DNA of 35,591 bases from Nanobdellota archaeon (lineage in GTDB: Archaea > Nanobdellota > Nanobdellia > SCGC-AAA011-G17 > PNOQ01): the NCBI GenBank assembly GCA_018829185.1, contig JAHJUI010000011.1, forward strand, positions 1-35,591, read 5' to 3'. The number at the start of each line of letters is the position of its first letter. The stretch's first letter is position 1. A program made the position numbers and the translations under genes. Shown here piece by piece: positions 7,704 to 16,790 of this stretch. The notes under the pieces are model-generated. The model did no database searches, was not told the origin of the DNA, and saw only the letters and a list, made by a program, of their open reading frames with translations.

Positions 7704-8401
7704 AAAGTTTAGTTTTTGATTCAAGTTCAATAATTAGTTTGGCTACTAATAATTTGTTATGGCTTTTGAGACCTTTGAAAAAACAGTTTAAAGGGGATTT
7801 TTATATTTCTAAATCTATTAAACATGAGATTGTGGATCATCCTATGACCACTAAGAGATTTAAGTTTGAAGCTTTAGTTATTGAAGATTTAATTGAAGAA
7901 GGTTATTTAAAATTACATTATGATAAACAAATTGAAAGAGATGCAGAAAAGTTAATTGAAATTTCTAAAAAAATATTTAATGCAAGGGGCAGAGACCTTA
8001 CTTTGGTTCAGAAAGCAGAAGTTGAAGGTTTGTTATTAGCTAAACATTTGAAATCAGAAGCCTTTGTTGTTGATGAGAGAACTATGAGATTGTTGATTGA
8101 AGCTCCAGAAAACGTAAGAAAAATATTACAAAGTAAATTACATACCCAAATTCATTTTAATAAAAATAATTTAGATGAGTTTAGAAAAAGAGTTAACGGA
8201 GTTAAAATTATTAGAAGTACAGAATTGGCTTTAGTTGCTTTTGACATGAAATTGTTGGATAAATATATTACTGTTAATAAAATCCTTAAGAAAAGTAAGA
8301 AAAAAGCTTTACTTGAAGGGGTTCTTTGGGGTTTGAAATTAAAAGGTTGTTCTATTTCTCCGGAAGAAATAAATGAAATTCTAAGAGAAAAATTTAAATG
8401 A
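7700..8401 (+). CDS. PIN-like domain protein (predicted ribonuclease)
   Basis: A 233-residue protein with a PIN-fold layout: N-terminal LVFDSSSIISLA (first acidic residue Asp7 with following Ser), an acidic helix AEVEGLLLAK near 113-122 and the strand AFVVDERTMRLL (further acidic residue) near 127-138. PIN proteins are Mg-dependent RNA nucleases used as VapC-type toxins or in RNA processing. At 233 residues it is longer than VapC toxins (~130); the extra C-terminal ~90 residues are Lys-rich and helical. It overlaps the upstream unknown gene and the downstream glycosylase gene by 4 nt each, making a three-gene coupled operon. The nuclease call rests on motifs only. Confidence 0.7.
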   Translation: MKSLVFDSSSIISLATNNLLWLLRPLKKQFKGDFYISKSIKHEIVDHPMTTKRFKFEALVIEDLIEEGYLKLHYDKQIERDAEKLIEISKKIFNARGRDLTLVQKAEVEGLLLAKHLKSEAFVVDERTMRLLIEAPENVRKILQSKLHTQIHFNKNNLDEFRKRVNGVKIIRSTELALVAFDMKLLDKYITVNKILKKSKKKALLEGVLWGLKLKGCSISPEEINEILREKFK

Positions 8402-8955
8402 AAAGATGTCCTTGGCCTGGAAATGATGCCTTGATGGTTAAATATCATGATGAAGAATGGGGAATTCCATTACATGGTGACAGGAAGTTATTTGAGTTTT
8501 TAATTTTGGATGCTTTTCAAGCTGGATTAAATTGGAAAATAATTTTACATAAACGTAATAACTTTGAGAAAGCTTTTGATAAGTTTAATGCGAAGAGAAT
8601 CGCTAAATATAATGAGAAAGATTTTGAAAGATTAATGAATGATGCTGGAATAATTAGGAATCGGTTAAAGATTGGGGCTGCGATTACTAATGCTCAGAAA
8701 TTTTTAGAAATTAAGAAAGAGTTTGGTTCTTTTGATAAATATATTTGGCAATTTACTAATTATAAAACAATTGATAATAAATGTAAAATTTTGAAAGATA
8801 TTCCAGTTATTTCTAAAGAATCTGATGAGATGTCTAAAGATTTGAAAAAGAGGGGCTTTAAGTTTGTTGGCTCTACAATCTGTTATGCTTTTATGCAAGC
8901 TGCTGGGATGGTTAATGATCATACTATAGATTGTTTTAGATACAGAAAAACTTAA
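8398..8955 (+). CDS. tag: 3-methyladenine DNA glycosylase I
   Basis: A 185-residue Tag-family enzyme that removes 3-methyladenine from alkylated DNA in base excision repair. The zinc site aligns residue for residue with the E. coli protein: Cys4, His17 (YHDEEWG), His175 and Cys179 (NDHTIDC). QAGLNW and GFKFVGSTICYAFMQAAG are family signatures. The base-recognition Glu38 of E. coli is Asp here (LILDAFQAG), a conservative change. It is the last gene of the operon with the unknown protein and the PIN-like protein (4-nt overlap), an unusual setting for a repair enzyme. Confident on family. Confidence 0.95.
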   Translation: MKRCPWPGNDALMVKYHDEEWGIPLHGDRKLFEFLILDAFQAGLNWKIILHKRNNFEKAFDKFNAKRIAKYNEKDFERLMNDAGIIRNRLKIGAAITNAQKFLEIKKEFGSFDKYIWQFTNYKTIDNKCKILKDIPVISKESDEMSKDLKKRGFKFVGSTICYAFMQAAGMVNDHTIDCFRYRKT

Positions 8956-8980
8956 ATAGGTTATTTTTTATATTTTATAT

Positions 8981-10308
8981 ATGGGCAAAAGAGGTATTTC
9001 TCCATTAATAGCAACTGTTTTATTAATCGGTTTTACAATTGTTTTAGCAGCATTAGTTTTTAGGTGGGGTGACAGTTTTTTAATTCTCAAACAGAGCAAA
9101 CAGATCAAGAAATAAGGGCAGTACTTGCTTTCGCAGGAGTAGATATTTCTTTAGGAGATGTAGAAGGTTCAGGTTGTTCTGACTTGAGATTATTAATTAC
9201 TAACTTTGAAGATGTTGATATCTTAAGATTCTTAGTTAGAATTACAGATGGAGATGATATAGATTTAATAACCACAACAGATGGTTTACCTGCTTTTTAT
9301 TCTAGTTGGATTGATGTTGTTTATCCTGGAGATGTTACAACAATTACTAAGATTGAATTATTTCCAGTAATTGAACTAAATGGAGAAGAGATAAGATCTA
9401 TTGAACCAGCTTATACTGGTATTTTTGAAGCAGGAGATATAATTGCTGTTGGTTGTGTAGAAACAGATTGTCATGATACAGTTGATAATGATGGGAACAA
9501 TTTGACTGATTGTGCAGATCCTTATTGCCAATTTGTTGGGACAGAAGTTAATTGTTATGATGGTGTAGATGATGATTGTGATGGAGATATTGACTGCGAT
9601 GATAGTGAATGTATAGATCCAGATTCTGATATTAATACGGTTTTAATGTATAGGTTTAATGAAGGTTCTGGTAATTTTACATGCGATAATTCAGGTAATG
9701 GGCACAATGTAATTTTTGGAGATGGATCTTGTACACCCGGAGTTGAACCATGCCCTGCTTGGGTTTCTAATGCTGGTGGATATAGAATAGATTTTATTAA
9801 TGACTTGCATACATACTATCTTAATGTAAGCAATGATGAGGGGTGGGAAACTGAACTTTCAGAAATGACAATAGAGGTTCAAATAAATTATACTAGTCCC
9901 GGAGGAAGTACAGGGGCAATATTAGATAAAAGCGATCCAGGTAATTTTGAAGGATTTATATTGCATGCTGGACATTGCAACCCCCCTTATACTGTGGCTT
10001 GTTGGGTTATCCAGTTAGGAAATGGAACTGAATTTAAATATCATAGATGTTCAATGCCTACTTCTTATTGGTACCAAGGAGTCTTCAACTTTTCATTAGT
10101 TTATGATTCTTCATTGGCTTCAGATCATTTAAAAATGTATGACCAAGATGGTTTGCTTTGTGGTAGCGGGTCTACATTCAATGGATTTGGGTCAATAAAA
10201 ATACCGGATGTTGATATGATAATTGGTCTTGGATATTATTCTCCTGCTCTTGACTGGGACGGATTAATGGATAATATAATAATATCAAATATAGCAAGAA
10301 CAATTTAA
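8981..10308 (+). CDS. Class III pilin-like surface protein with metal-binding repeats and LamG domain, frameshifted
   Basis: The track only shows the part from 9184, but an in-phase-repairable start lies at 8981. The first 32 codons encode an archaeal pilin leader, GKRGISPLIATVLLIGFT, cleavable by the archaeal prepilin peptidase after the KRG. A T is missing in the T-run 9076-9081; adding one joins WGDSF to FNSQTEQTDQEIRAVLAF and opens the frame to 10308. After the pilin strand domain come two Cys/Asp motifs (DNDGNNLTDCADPYC, DDDCDGDIDCDDSEC) of the MopE-type metal-binding kind, then a concanavalin/LamG-like domain to the C terminus. A leaderless promoter (ACTTAAATAG) overlaps the end of tag. 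Probably a pilus-linked adhesin; glycan binding is inferred. Confidence 0.78.
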
Positions 10309-10331
10309 ACAAAAACCTTATAAATATAATT

Positions 10332-10341
10332 TTCTAGAATA
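10332..10341. promoter_or_regulatory. TTCTAGAATA element between TATA and pilin start
   Basis: The palindromic TTCTAGAA core lies between the TATA box (CTTATAAAT) and the ATG of the pilin gene, over the expected transcription start. The same ten bases form the middle of a larger palindrome downstream of this gene (10826-10843). A candidate operator; no regulator is known. Confidence 0.35.
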
Positions 10342-10346
10342 CACAC

Positions 10347-10823
10347 ATGAATAAAAGAGGGCTTTCTCCATTAATAGCAACTGTTTTGATAATTGCTTTT
10401 ACTGTTGTTTTAGCTTCCTTACTTATTGTTTGGGTAAGAGGGATAAATAATGAATTTATGGGTGGTAGTTTGTGCGAGTATGGGGCTAATGTTAAGTGCA
10501 CAAATATTAATTTTAAGATAGTAAGAGTAGAAAGTTTTGACAATAACATTACTGTTACTTTGTTTAGTAATTCTAATGCTGATTTTACTACAATTGTTTT
10601 ACAGGCTTTTAGCCAAGGTGTTGTAGTGTCTAGCACCTCTTTTGAAGGGACTGTTCAAGAGCCAGTTATTAGGGGATTTGAAAATGCATTTTTAACGTTT
10701 AATGTTCCTAATTTAAATGAAGTGGATGAAATAAGAGTTATACCAGGTTTAACCTTTAAGAGAGAAAATGAAATTTGTGAACTTTTTTGTGAAAGGGTAG
10801 TGAAAGAAGTGGATTTTAGTTGA
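10347..10823 (+). CDS. Type IV pilin-like protein with class III signal
   Basis: A 158-residue protein beginning MNKRGLSPLIATVLIIAFTV, the archaeal class III leader plus hydrophobic assembly helix (cleavage expected after KRG). The rest is strand-rich with four Cys. Such proteins assemble into adhesion pili or remain as pseudopilins at the cell surface. It directly follows the pilin-LamG fusion, whose leader is almost identical, so the two may assemble together with the larger one as a tip adhesin. A TATA box about 27 nt before the ATG indicates a leaderless transcript. No pilus ATPase or platform gene is in the window. Confidence 0.85.
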   Translation: MNKRGLSPLIATVLIIAFTVVLASLLIVWVRGINNEFMGGSLCEYGANVKCTNINFKIVRVESFDNNITVTLFSNSNADFTTIVLQAFSQGVVVSSTSFEGTVQEPVIRGFENAFLTFNVPNLNEVDEIRVIPGLTFKRENEICELFCERVVKEVDFS

Positions 10824-10825
10824 TA

Positions 10826-10843
10826 TACTATTCTAGAATAGTA
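10826..10843. promoter_or_regulatory. 18-bp perfect palindrome upstream of the 10911 promoter
   Basis: TACTATTCTAGAATAGTA is a perfect 18-bp palindrome that begins 2 nt after the pilin stop codon and ends 5 nt before the BRE/TATA (CCAAAAGCTTTATAAA, 10849-10864) of the next gene. It is not followed by a T-run, so an operator is more likely than a terminator. Confidence 0.5.
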
Positions 10844-10848
10844 ACTTA

Positions 10849-10906
10849 CCAAAAGCTTTATAAATTTTTTCTTATTCTAAATTTCACCTAATATATATAG
10901 GGGGGG
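10849..10906 (+). promoter_or_regulatory. BRE/TATA and poly-G ribosome site of the 10911 gene
   Basis: CCAAAAGCTTTATAAA (10849-10864) is a strong BRE/TATA. The expected leader of about 28 nt ends with seven G residues (10900-10906), 4 nt before the ATG, acting as the Shine-Dalgarno. A 7-G tract is very unusual in this AT-rich DNA and could change length by slippage. Confidence 0.6.
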
Positions 10907-10910
10907 CAAA

Positions 10911-12713
10911 ATGAAAAAAATATTATTAATATTAATGATACTCTTGGTATTGCCGATGGCTTCTTTTGCTAGATTAGAAGAAGCAGAACCAATTTATTTT
11001 AAAGAAGGGCAACATCAAATAGGAGTACCTTTTTGGCCTGAACATGGGCCAGGGGTAGAAGTTTTAGTTCAAGTAGATCATTTTAATTTAGGAGAAGATC
11101 AATTAACACATAATTTTGATTGTGAAGGTTGCGCTTTAAAAACATTGTATCCTTGTGGAGAGGATTATCCAATAAGGATGAGGTGTGGTTCTTATAATTT
11201 CTTAAGCGACTATATAGAATTTACAATGGATGTTGCTCAAGGAGAGAAAAATCATCTTGGATTGAAAAGAAATAATGCTGGAGATATAAATGGTTATGAG
11301 ACTACTAAGTTTGAGTGGTTTATTAATGGGGAATCACAAGGAATTGTAGAAGAAACAAGTTTAGCTTGTGAAATAGTTCAATTGGAGATTTCCGGAGAAT
11401 ATACTGATAATGCTGATGAAGTTAAATTAAAATTCAAGAATGTATTAAATACACCAACTTCAATATCCTGCGCTACTGACTTTCATTACATACATGCTTA
11501 CACATACACTGGAGGGGATATCCCCGGTGGAGATGTAGATATTGTTATTGAAGGTGATGAATTTGATGTTAATGAAAATTCTGATTTAGAGTTCGGTGTT
11601 AGTGTTGTTTCATCTTGTAATGAGGTTAATTTAGTAGCTAACAATTTACCAGAAGGTGCTAGTTTTGATGGAAATACATTTTCATGGAAACCAGATTATA
11701 ATGTAGTTCAACATACAAATGGACCAGTTACATTCTTTAAGACTTTGTTTGGTTTTAATAATCTTGAAAAAGAATTTGACATAGAATTTGTAGCTACTGG
11801 CTGTGATGATTCAGATTCTGAAGTTGTGACTGTTACAGTACAGGATGTTAATAGGGCACCAAAAATTAAACATGTAAGAAATTTAATTATAGTTGAAGGG
11901 AAACTTGCTTATATATATACACAGGTTAAAGATGCAGATGGAGATAGTATAATATATGATTTTGAAGCTCCATTCAATGATAATGGATATTGGCAAACTC
12001 AAATCGGAGATGTTGGAAATTACTTCTTTACCTTAAATATCTATGATGGATATGGTGGAAGTGATTCAGCAAGATTTAATGTTGAGGTTGTTCCAAAAGC
12101 AGATTCAAATCATGCACCATTTTTGAATGCAGTTCATGATGCACAAGTTTGTCTTGGACAAGAAGTCTTAGTTGATCTTGATGCATATGATCATGAAGGA
12201 GATGTTTTGAGTTACTATGCTTCTGTGCCTACTGGACAAACTGCAAGTATGGATGCAAGTACTGGTGAGTTTTCTTGGACTCCAAGTGAACTTGGACAGT
12301 TTAACATTTTGTTCGGCGTTTCAGATGGAGAGTTGAATAATGAGCAGTGGGCTACTTTTGTGGTAGAAGAATGTGAAGAGCCACCAGTTGAAGAAGTGGA
12401 TGTTAAGAAATCACTTTCTACAATGAGTGCCTATGTATTTGGCAACAGAGTAAAAGCAGGAGACACGCTATATATTAATACTCACGTAAGAAATTTGGGA
12501 GAAGCTAGAGAACACATTAGGGCAAGAGTAATTGTTCCAGAACTGAACATTTACATTAGTAAATACATTGATTTAGACGAACAAGAAGACTCAAGTAAGG
12601 TAATTGAGGTACAAATACCCCATGATGCTAAAAAAGGAGAATATCTGGCTTTAGTAGACCTTACAAGTAGAGACAACAGTGATAATGAATACGTGATATT
12701 TGAGGTAGTCTGA
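10911..12713 (+). CDS. Secreted Ig-like/cadherin-like repeat protein
   Basis: A 600-residue exported protein with a signal peptide (about 1-20, cleavage near SFA-RLE). After an N-terminal Cys-containing domain come putative Ig (He_PIG-type) repeats: one near 240-310 (NLPEGASFDGNTFSWKPDY), one after NRAPKIKHV (DADGDSIIYDF) and one after NHAPFLNAV (YDHEGDVLSYYAS...STGEFSWTPSELG). The last ~100 residues form a CARDB-like domain with IPEL/VPEL and KKGEY motifs, like the next gene's product. There is no C-terminal anchor, so it is probably held by other surface proteins. Leadered transcript with poly-G Shine-Dalgarno. Cell-surface structure or adhesion is inferred. Confidence 0.82.
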   Translation: MKKILLILMILLVLPMASFARLEEAEPIYFKEGQHQIGVPFWPEHGPGVEVLVQVDHFNLGEDQLTHNFDCEGCALKTLYPCGEDYPIRMRCGSYNFLSDYIEFTMDVAQGEKNHLGLKRNNAGDINGYETTKFEWFINGESQGIVEETSLACEIVQLEISGEYTDNADEVKLKFKNVLNTPTSISCATDFHYIHAYTYTGGDIPGGDVDIVIEGDEFDVNENSDLEFGVSVVSSCNEVNLVANNLPEGASFDGNTFSWKPDYNVVQHTNGPVTFFKTLFGFNNLEKEFDIEFVATGCDDSDSEVVTVTVQDVNRAPKIKHVRNLIIVEGKLAYIYTQVKDADGDSIIYDFEAPFNDNGYWQTQIGDVGNYFFTLNIYDGYGGSDSARFNVEVVPKADSNHAPFLNAVHDAQVCLGQEVLVDLDAYDHEGDVLSYYASVPTGQTASMDASTGEFSWTPSELGQFNILFGVSDGELNNEQWATFVVEECEEPPVEEVDVKKSLSTMSAYVFGNRVKAGDTLYINTHVRNLGEAREHIRARVIVPELNIYISKYIDLDEQEDSSKVIEVQIPHDAKKGEYLALVDLTSRDNSDNEYVIFEVV

Positions 12714-12719
12714 TTACCA

Positions 12720-12735
12720 CCAAAAGGTTTATAAA
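12720..12735 (+). promoter_or_regulatory. BRE/TATA of the S-layer-like gene
   Basis: CCAAAAGGTTTATAAA differs by one base from the promoter of the 10911 gene. The leader of roughly 40 nt carries AGGAGGGG before the ATG at 12796, a combination expected for a highly expressed gene. Confidence 0.6.
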
Positions 12736-12795
12736 CGGTTCATGACTACCAGATAACAACACATTTAACTAATATTTAGGAGGGGTTAAAACAAA

Positions 12796-14067
12796 ATGAA
12801 ACAATTTAAATTGTTAACAATTGCATTATTGTGCTTATTTGTTGCAATGGTAATTCCAGTTGCGGCTGCTGATTTTGAAATAACCACAGTAAGGGTTAAT
12901 GATCAATTAGCAAGTAACACAATACATGTAGAAAGAGGAGAAACTATAACCATAGAAGTTTGGTTAAAATCTACAAATGCAAGCGATGACTTAAGACTTA
13001 AAGCTTGGATAGGTGGTTATGAGCACGACGATATCGAAGTTAAATCTGATTCATTTGATATGCCTGCTGGTGTAACAATGAAAAAGACACTTAGATTGAC
13101 CTTACCAGACGACATGGAGTCTGCAGATGAAGCAGATTACAATTTGCACGTAGAAATGTACAACGATGAAGAAGAGTTTGAATTTCCTTCAATCCATTTG
13201 TACATTGATGAAGGAAAACACAACTTAAGATTACAAGATGTTATCTTCACACCTGGTTTAAGCTTAGAAGCAGGAGATTTATTCTTTACTGTTGTTAGAG
13301 TTGAAAACATGGGTTATGAAAAAGAAGAAGATATCATGGTTAAGATGAGTATTCCTGAATTAGGACTAAGTACTAGAACTTACATTGAAGAGTTAGGTAC
13401 TGTTGAAAACGATGAAGACGATGACGAAAGTTCCATGTCATCTGACGAACTTTTCTTAAGAATTCCAAGCAATGTTAAAGCAGGAATTTATGAAGTCTTA
13501 ATAGAAGTGCAATACAACAGAGGCCACGACGTATTAGAAGAGTCTTATTCCTTAGTTGTTGATGGTGGAGTAGCATACTCTGATAAAGAAGTTTCAATAA
13601 CTGTTGACACTGAAAGCCAAGAAGTAAGTCAAGGAGCAGGCGCTGTTTACAAAGTTATGTTTGCAAACATCGGTAGTTCTAAAGTAGATTATATCTTAGG
13701 TGTAAGTGGTGTTGAAAGTTGGGGAACTTTTAGAGTAGATCCAGCTAAAATAACTCTTGATGAAGGAGAAACAGCTGAAATGTTTGTTTATGTTACTGCT
13801 AAAGAAGGAGCTGACTTAGGTGAGCACAACTTTGTAGTAAATGTTAAAGCAAATGGTCAGAATGTTAAGAGTTTTTCTTTGACTGCTGATGTAGTTAAAG
13901 ATGTTAACGGTTGGAGCCAAGTAAGGAGAGGCTTAGAAATTGGATTCGCTGTACTTTTGATTATACTTGTTATTTTGGGTATAGTTCTTGCTGCTAGAAA
14001 ATTAGGCGGTAATGGAAACGAAAGTATGGAAGAGCCAACAATCGAAGAAGGCCAAACTTATTACTAA
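12796..14067 (+). CDS. S-layer-like, membrane-anchored surface protein
   Basis: A 423-residue protein with a signal peptide (about 1-25, ending VAAA-DFE), three strand-rich domains and a C-terminal membrane helix (IGFAVLLIILVILGIVLAA) followed by a short acidic tail. The middle domain (AGDLFFTVVRVENMGYEKEEDIMVKMSIPELG...KAGIYEVL) matches the C-terminal domain of the preceding protein. A strong BRE/TATA, long leader and good Shine-Dalgarno, together with more C-ending codons than its neighbours (AAC, GAC, TAC), suggest very high expression. It fits the COG1361-type S-layer-like proteins. Being the envelope's main protein is an inference. Confidence 0.8.
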   Translation: MKQFKLLTIALLCLFVAMVIPVAAADFEITTVRVNDQLASNTIHVERGETITIEVWLKSTNASDDLRLKAWIGGYEHDDIEVKSDSFDMPAGVTMKKTLRLTLPDDMESADEADYNLHVEMYNDEEEFEFPSIHLYIDEGKHNLRLQDVIFTPGLSLEAGDLFFTVVRVENMGYEKEEDIMVKMSIPELGLSTRTYIEELGTVENDEDDDESSMSSDELFLRIPSNVKAGIYEVLIEVQYNRGHDVLEESYSLVVDGGVAYSDKEVSITVDTESQEVSQGAGAVYKVMFANIGSSKVDYILGVSGVESWGTFRVDPAKITLDEGETAEMFVYVTAKEGADLGEHNFVVNVKANGQNVKSFSLTADVVKDVNGWSQVRRGLEIGFAVLLIILVILGIVLAARKLGGNGNESMEEPTIEEGQTYY

Positions 14068-14176
14068 ATTTTTCTTTTCTTCTTTTCTTTTATATTCTAT
14101 AATACTCTATTTTTAGTACAATAATGTATTTATAAGGAATGGACTTCTTGAAAGTAACAAAAAGGAGGGATTAACC

Positions 14177-16729
14177 ATGAGTAATAAATATGTTTATCTT
14201 GTATTATTTTTATTAGTTATACCAGTAATTCTTGCAGCAGGAAGTTTTTCTGTTTATCAAGGTCAGGATCCAGGTGGATTATGCCCTGGAACAACTGGAT
14301 TATTTACAGATGTAGTAACTAATGATGGTAGTGAACTAATGCAGTTTACTGTTTCTGGAAGCGGAAGTGCTTCAGCTATTTCTACTTTTGTACCAATGGG
14401 TTTTTCATTAAATCCTGGTCAATCTAAAACAGTTTATACCTATGTTACACCAAGAACAAGTACCAGGGTAGGCAATTATAATTTGGATTTAGTTATAAGT
14501 TCTAATGGCCAAAGTAAAGCACTTGGACATGATATTGTTGTTAAGAATTGTTTTGAATTTATCATAGAGGCTTTAGATACAGAAAAACATGTTTGTCCTT
14601 GTGAATCTGATAAATTTGATATAAAGATAATCAATAATGGAGATTATGTTCAATCTTATGATTTAAGTGTTGAAGGAGAAGCAGCAAATTCTGTAACTTT
14701 AAGCCAAGATAGAGTAAGCGTTGGTGCTGGAGAAACTAAAACAGTTTATGCTTATGTAAAAGCTGACTGTGATGATTTAGGAGAATATGGATTTACTGTA
14801 ATTGCCGATCCTGAAATTGGAAGTCTTGTACAATCTGTTTATGCTACGCTTGTGGTTGATCCTTGTTATGATTTCAATGTGCAAACAGATCAAGATTATG
14901 TAACTTTTTGCGAACATACTCAAAAAGTAATCCCAATTAAAGTAGTCAATCAAGGATCTACAAGTAATACTTATGACTTTGAAATTGATGGCCCTGCATG
15001 GGCTAATTTAGATGTTAATAAGAGGGATGTAGCTGCTGATGATTCTGGAATTGTTAACTTGATTTTAAGCCCAGATTATGGTATTGAAGGTGATTTTGAT
15101 GTCGGGTTTAAAGCTATAACCCAAAAAGGAGATTTAGAAGCTTCTAATATGTTTAATGTTAAAGTTGAAAAATGTCATGCAGTGGATGTAAGTATTCAAA
15201 AAGATTCTGATAAGATATGTAATTCATTAGAAAATACTTATGAAGTGAAAGTAAAAAATACTGGAACAACCGAAAAGACTTATAATATAGAATTATTGGC
15301 TCCTGACTGGGTTACATTACAAGGAGGAGATCTTACTCTTGATTCTGGTCAAGAATCTATTTTGACTTTAACTGTTGCTCCACAATATGATGTTGTTTCT
15401 GCAGCTTATCAAATTAAAGTAAGAGCAGTTGCGATAGATAGTGATAAATTATCTGGGGAAGATGTTTTAGCCATTACAACGGTTTCAGTAGATGAATGTT
15501 ATCAAGTTAAGATTGGAATAAATGAGAAGGACATTGAAGTACATTATGATGGAACTGCAACAGTTCCAATTGTAATTGAGAATAAAGGTACTTACAAAGC
15601 TAATTATGATTTGGGTGTTAGTGGTACTGCCTCAAGTTTTGTTTATTTGAATCCTGCTTCATTAGAAATTGATAAAGATAAAGCAGAGGTAATTTATTTG
15701 TATATTGCTCCAAATGCTCAAGTAGTGGATGGAGATTATGAAGCAAGTGTTTCTGTTAGACTTGGGGATAGCACAATTTTAGCTAGTGATACAATTAATA
15801 TTAAGGTTTTAGATAGTAAGGCAGTAGGTTTAGAAGAAATTACTGGAGAGGCAATTGAAGAGGTTGAAGGAGGTGCTTCTTTGTGGGCAAGAATTAAAGC
15901 TTTCTTTGTTAGATTATTTGAACAAAAAGAAGTTGAAGAACCTTTAGCTGAAATAGAAGATCTTCCAATTGAAGAAATCTTTGAGGAAGAAGTGGAAGGG
16001 GAACCAGTAGAAGAGGTAGTTGAAGAAGAATTAGTAGAAGAAGTTATTGAAGAACCTGTTGAAACTGAAAAATTAAATTTAGATGACATCAGCTTAGGAT
16101 CATATTTATTTGGTGGCGAGGGGACCAAATATGGTTTGATTGTAAATGGGGGGGAACATGAAGTTACTTTGCAAACTACTGGAGAAGATTATGTTGTTTT
16201 AGAGATTAGATCTGAATTAAAGACTTTAATCTTGGATGTTGGAGAGTCAAGATATTTAGATTTAGATGAAGACGGTAATCCGGACACTAAAGTAACTTTT
16301 AATGGATTTATTGATGGAGAAGCAGACATACAATTTGAGAAAATATCTGCAATTGTTAATGAACCTGTGGAAGAAGTAGTTGAAGAAATTCCTGAAGAGG
16401 AAATTATCGAAGAAATTACTGAAGAAACTACAACTGAAACAGAAGGTGAAGGTTTTGGTTTGATGAAATACAGATATCATTTCATTACAGTATTAGTAAT
16501 TTTGATATTGATATTGTTAGCGATAAAAACAAACTTCCATAAAAAATTGGTTGACTTTTTTGAAGAAGAAATTGAAGAAGAGGAAGTAGAAGTTGAACCG
16601 CAAAAAGAAGAAATACATGAAGAGAATAAGAAGTTTATGGAAGAATATGCTAATGAGGCTTTAGAAGAAGAGAAAAAGGTTAAAGAAAAACCTAAAGCAA
16701 AACCTAAAAAAACTAAAACAAAAAAATAA
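14177..16729 (+). CDS. Large membrane-anchored surface protein with five Ig-like repeats
   Basis: An 850-residue protein. A signal peptide (1-20, ILA-AGS) is followed by five ~100-residue strand repeats of the COG1470/NEW3 type to about residue 545; repeats 2-5 begin with Cys (CFEFII, CYDFNV, CHAVDV, CYQVKI) and most carry a second Cys, suggesting repeat-internal disulfides. Then come an amphipathic helix (LWARIKAFFVRLFEQ), a Glu/Val-rich linker, a small domain with a DLDEDGNPD calcium-type loop, a second Glu-rich linker, a membrane helix (FITVLVILILILLAI) and a cytosolic, highly charged tail ending in Lys. SD AAGGAGGGA and TATA (ATTTATAA) precede it. Probably links the envelope to the cell interior. 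Confidence 0.82.
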   Translation: MSNKYVYLVLFLLVIPVILAAGSFSVYQGQDPGGLCPGTTGLFTDVVTNDGSELMQFTVSGSGSASAISTFVPMGFSLNPGQSKTVYTYVTPRTSTRVGNYNLDLVISSNGQSKALGHDIVVKNCFEFIIEALDTEKHVCPCESDKFDIKIINNGDYVQSYDLSVEGEAANSVTLSQDRVSVGAGETKTVYAYVKADCDDLGEYGFTVIADPEIGSLVQSVYATLVVDPCYDFNVQTDQDYVTFCEHTQKVIPIKVVNQGSTSNTYDFEIDGPAWANLDVNKRDVAADDSGIVNLILSPDYGIEGDFDVGFKAITQKGDLEASNMFNVKVEKCHAVDVSIQKDSDKICNSLENTYEVKVKNTGTTEKTYNIELLAPDWVTLQGGDLTLDSGQESILTLTVAPQYDVVSAAYQIKVRAVAIDSDKLSGEDVLAITTVSVDECYQVKIGINEKDIEVHYDGTATVPIVIENKGTYKANYDLGVSGTASSFVYLNPASLEIDKDKAEVIYLYIAPNAQVVDGDYEASVSVRLGDSTILASDTINIKVLDSKAVGLEEITGEAIEEVEGGASLWARIKAFFVRLFEQKEVEEPLAEIEDLPIEEIFEEEVEGEPVEEVVEEELVEEVIEEPVETEKLNLDDISLGSYLFGGEGTKYGLIVNGGEHEVTLQTTGEDYVVLEIRSELKTLILDVGESRYLDLDEDGNPDTKVTFNGFIDGEADIQFEKISAIVNEPVEEVVEEIPEEEIIEEITEETTTETEGEGFGLMKYRYHFITVLVILILILLAIKTNFHKKLVDFFEEEIEEEEVEVEPQKEEIHEENKKFMEEYANEALEEEKKVKEKPKAKPKKTKTKK

Positions 16730-16790
16730 TTCTTTTTTTCTTTTTTTAAATATAGAAAAGTTTTTAAAGTAGAGAGTGTTGAAATAATCT

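Noticed and set aside
15736-16128. Ser-rich minus-strand ORF of 130 aa
   Set aside because: Mirror of the Glu-rich linkers (GAA/TTC codons) of the 850-aa surface protein.
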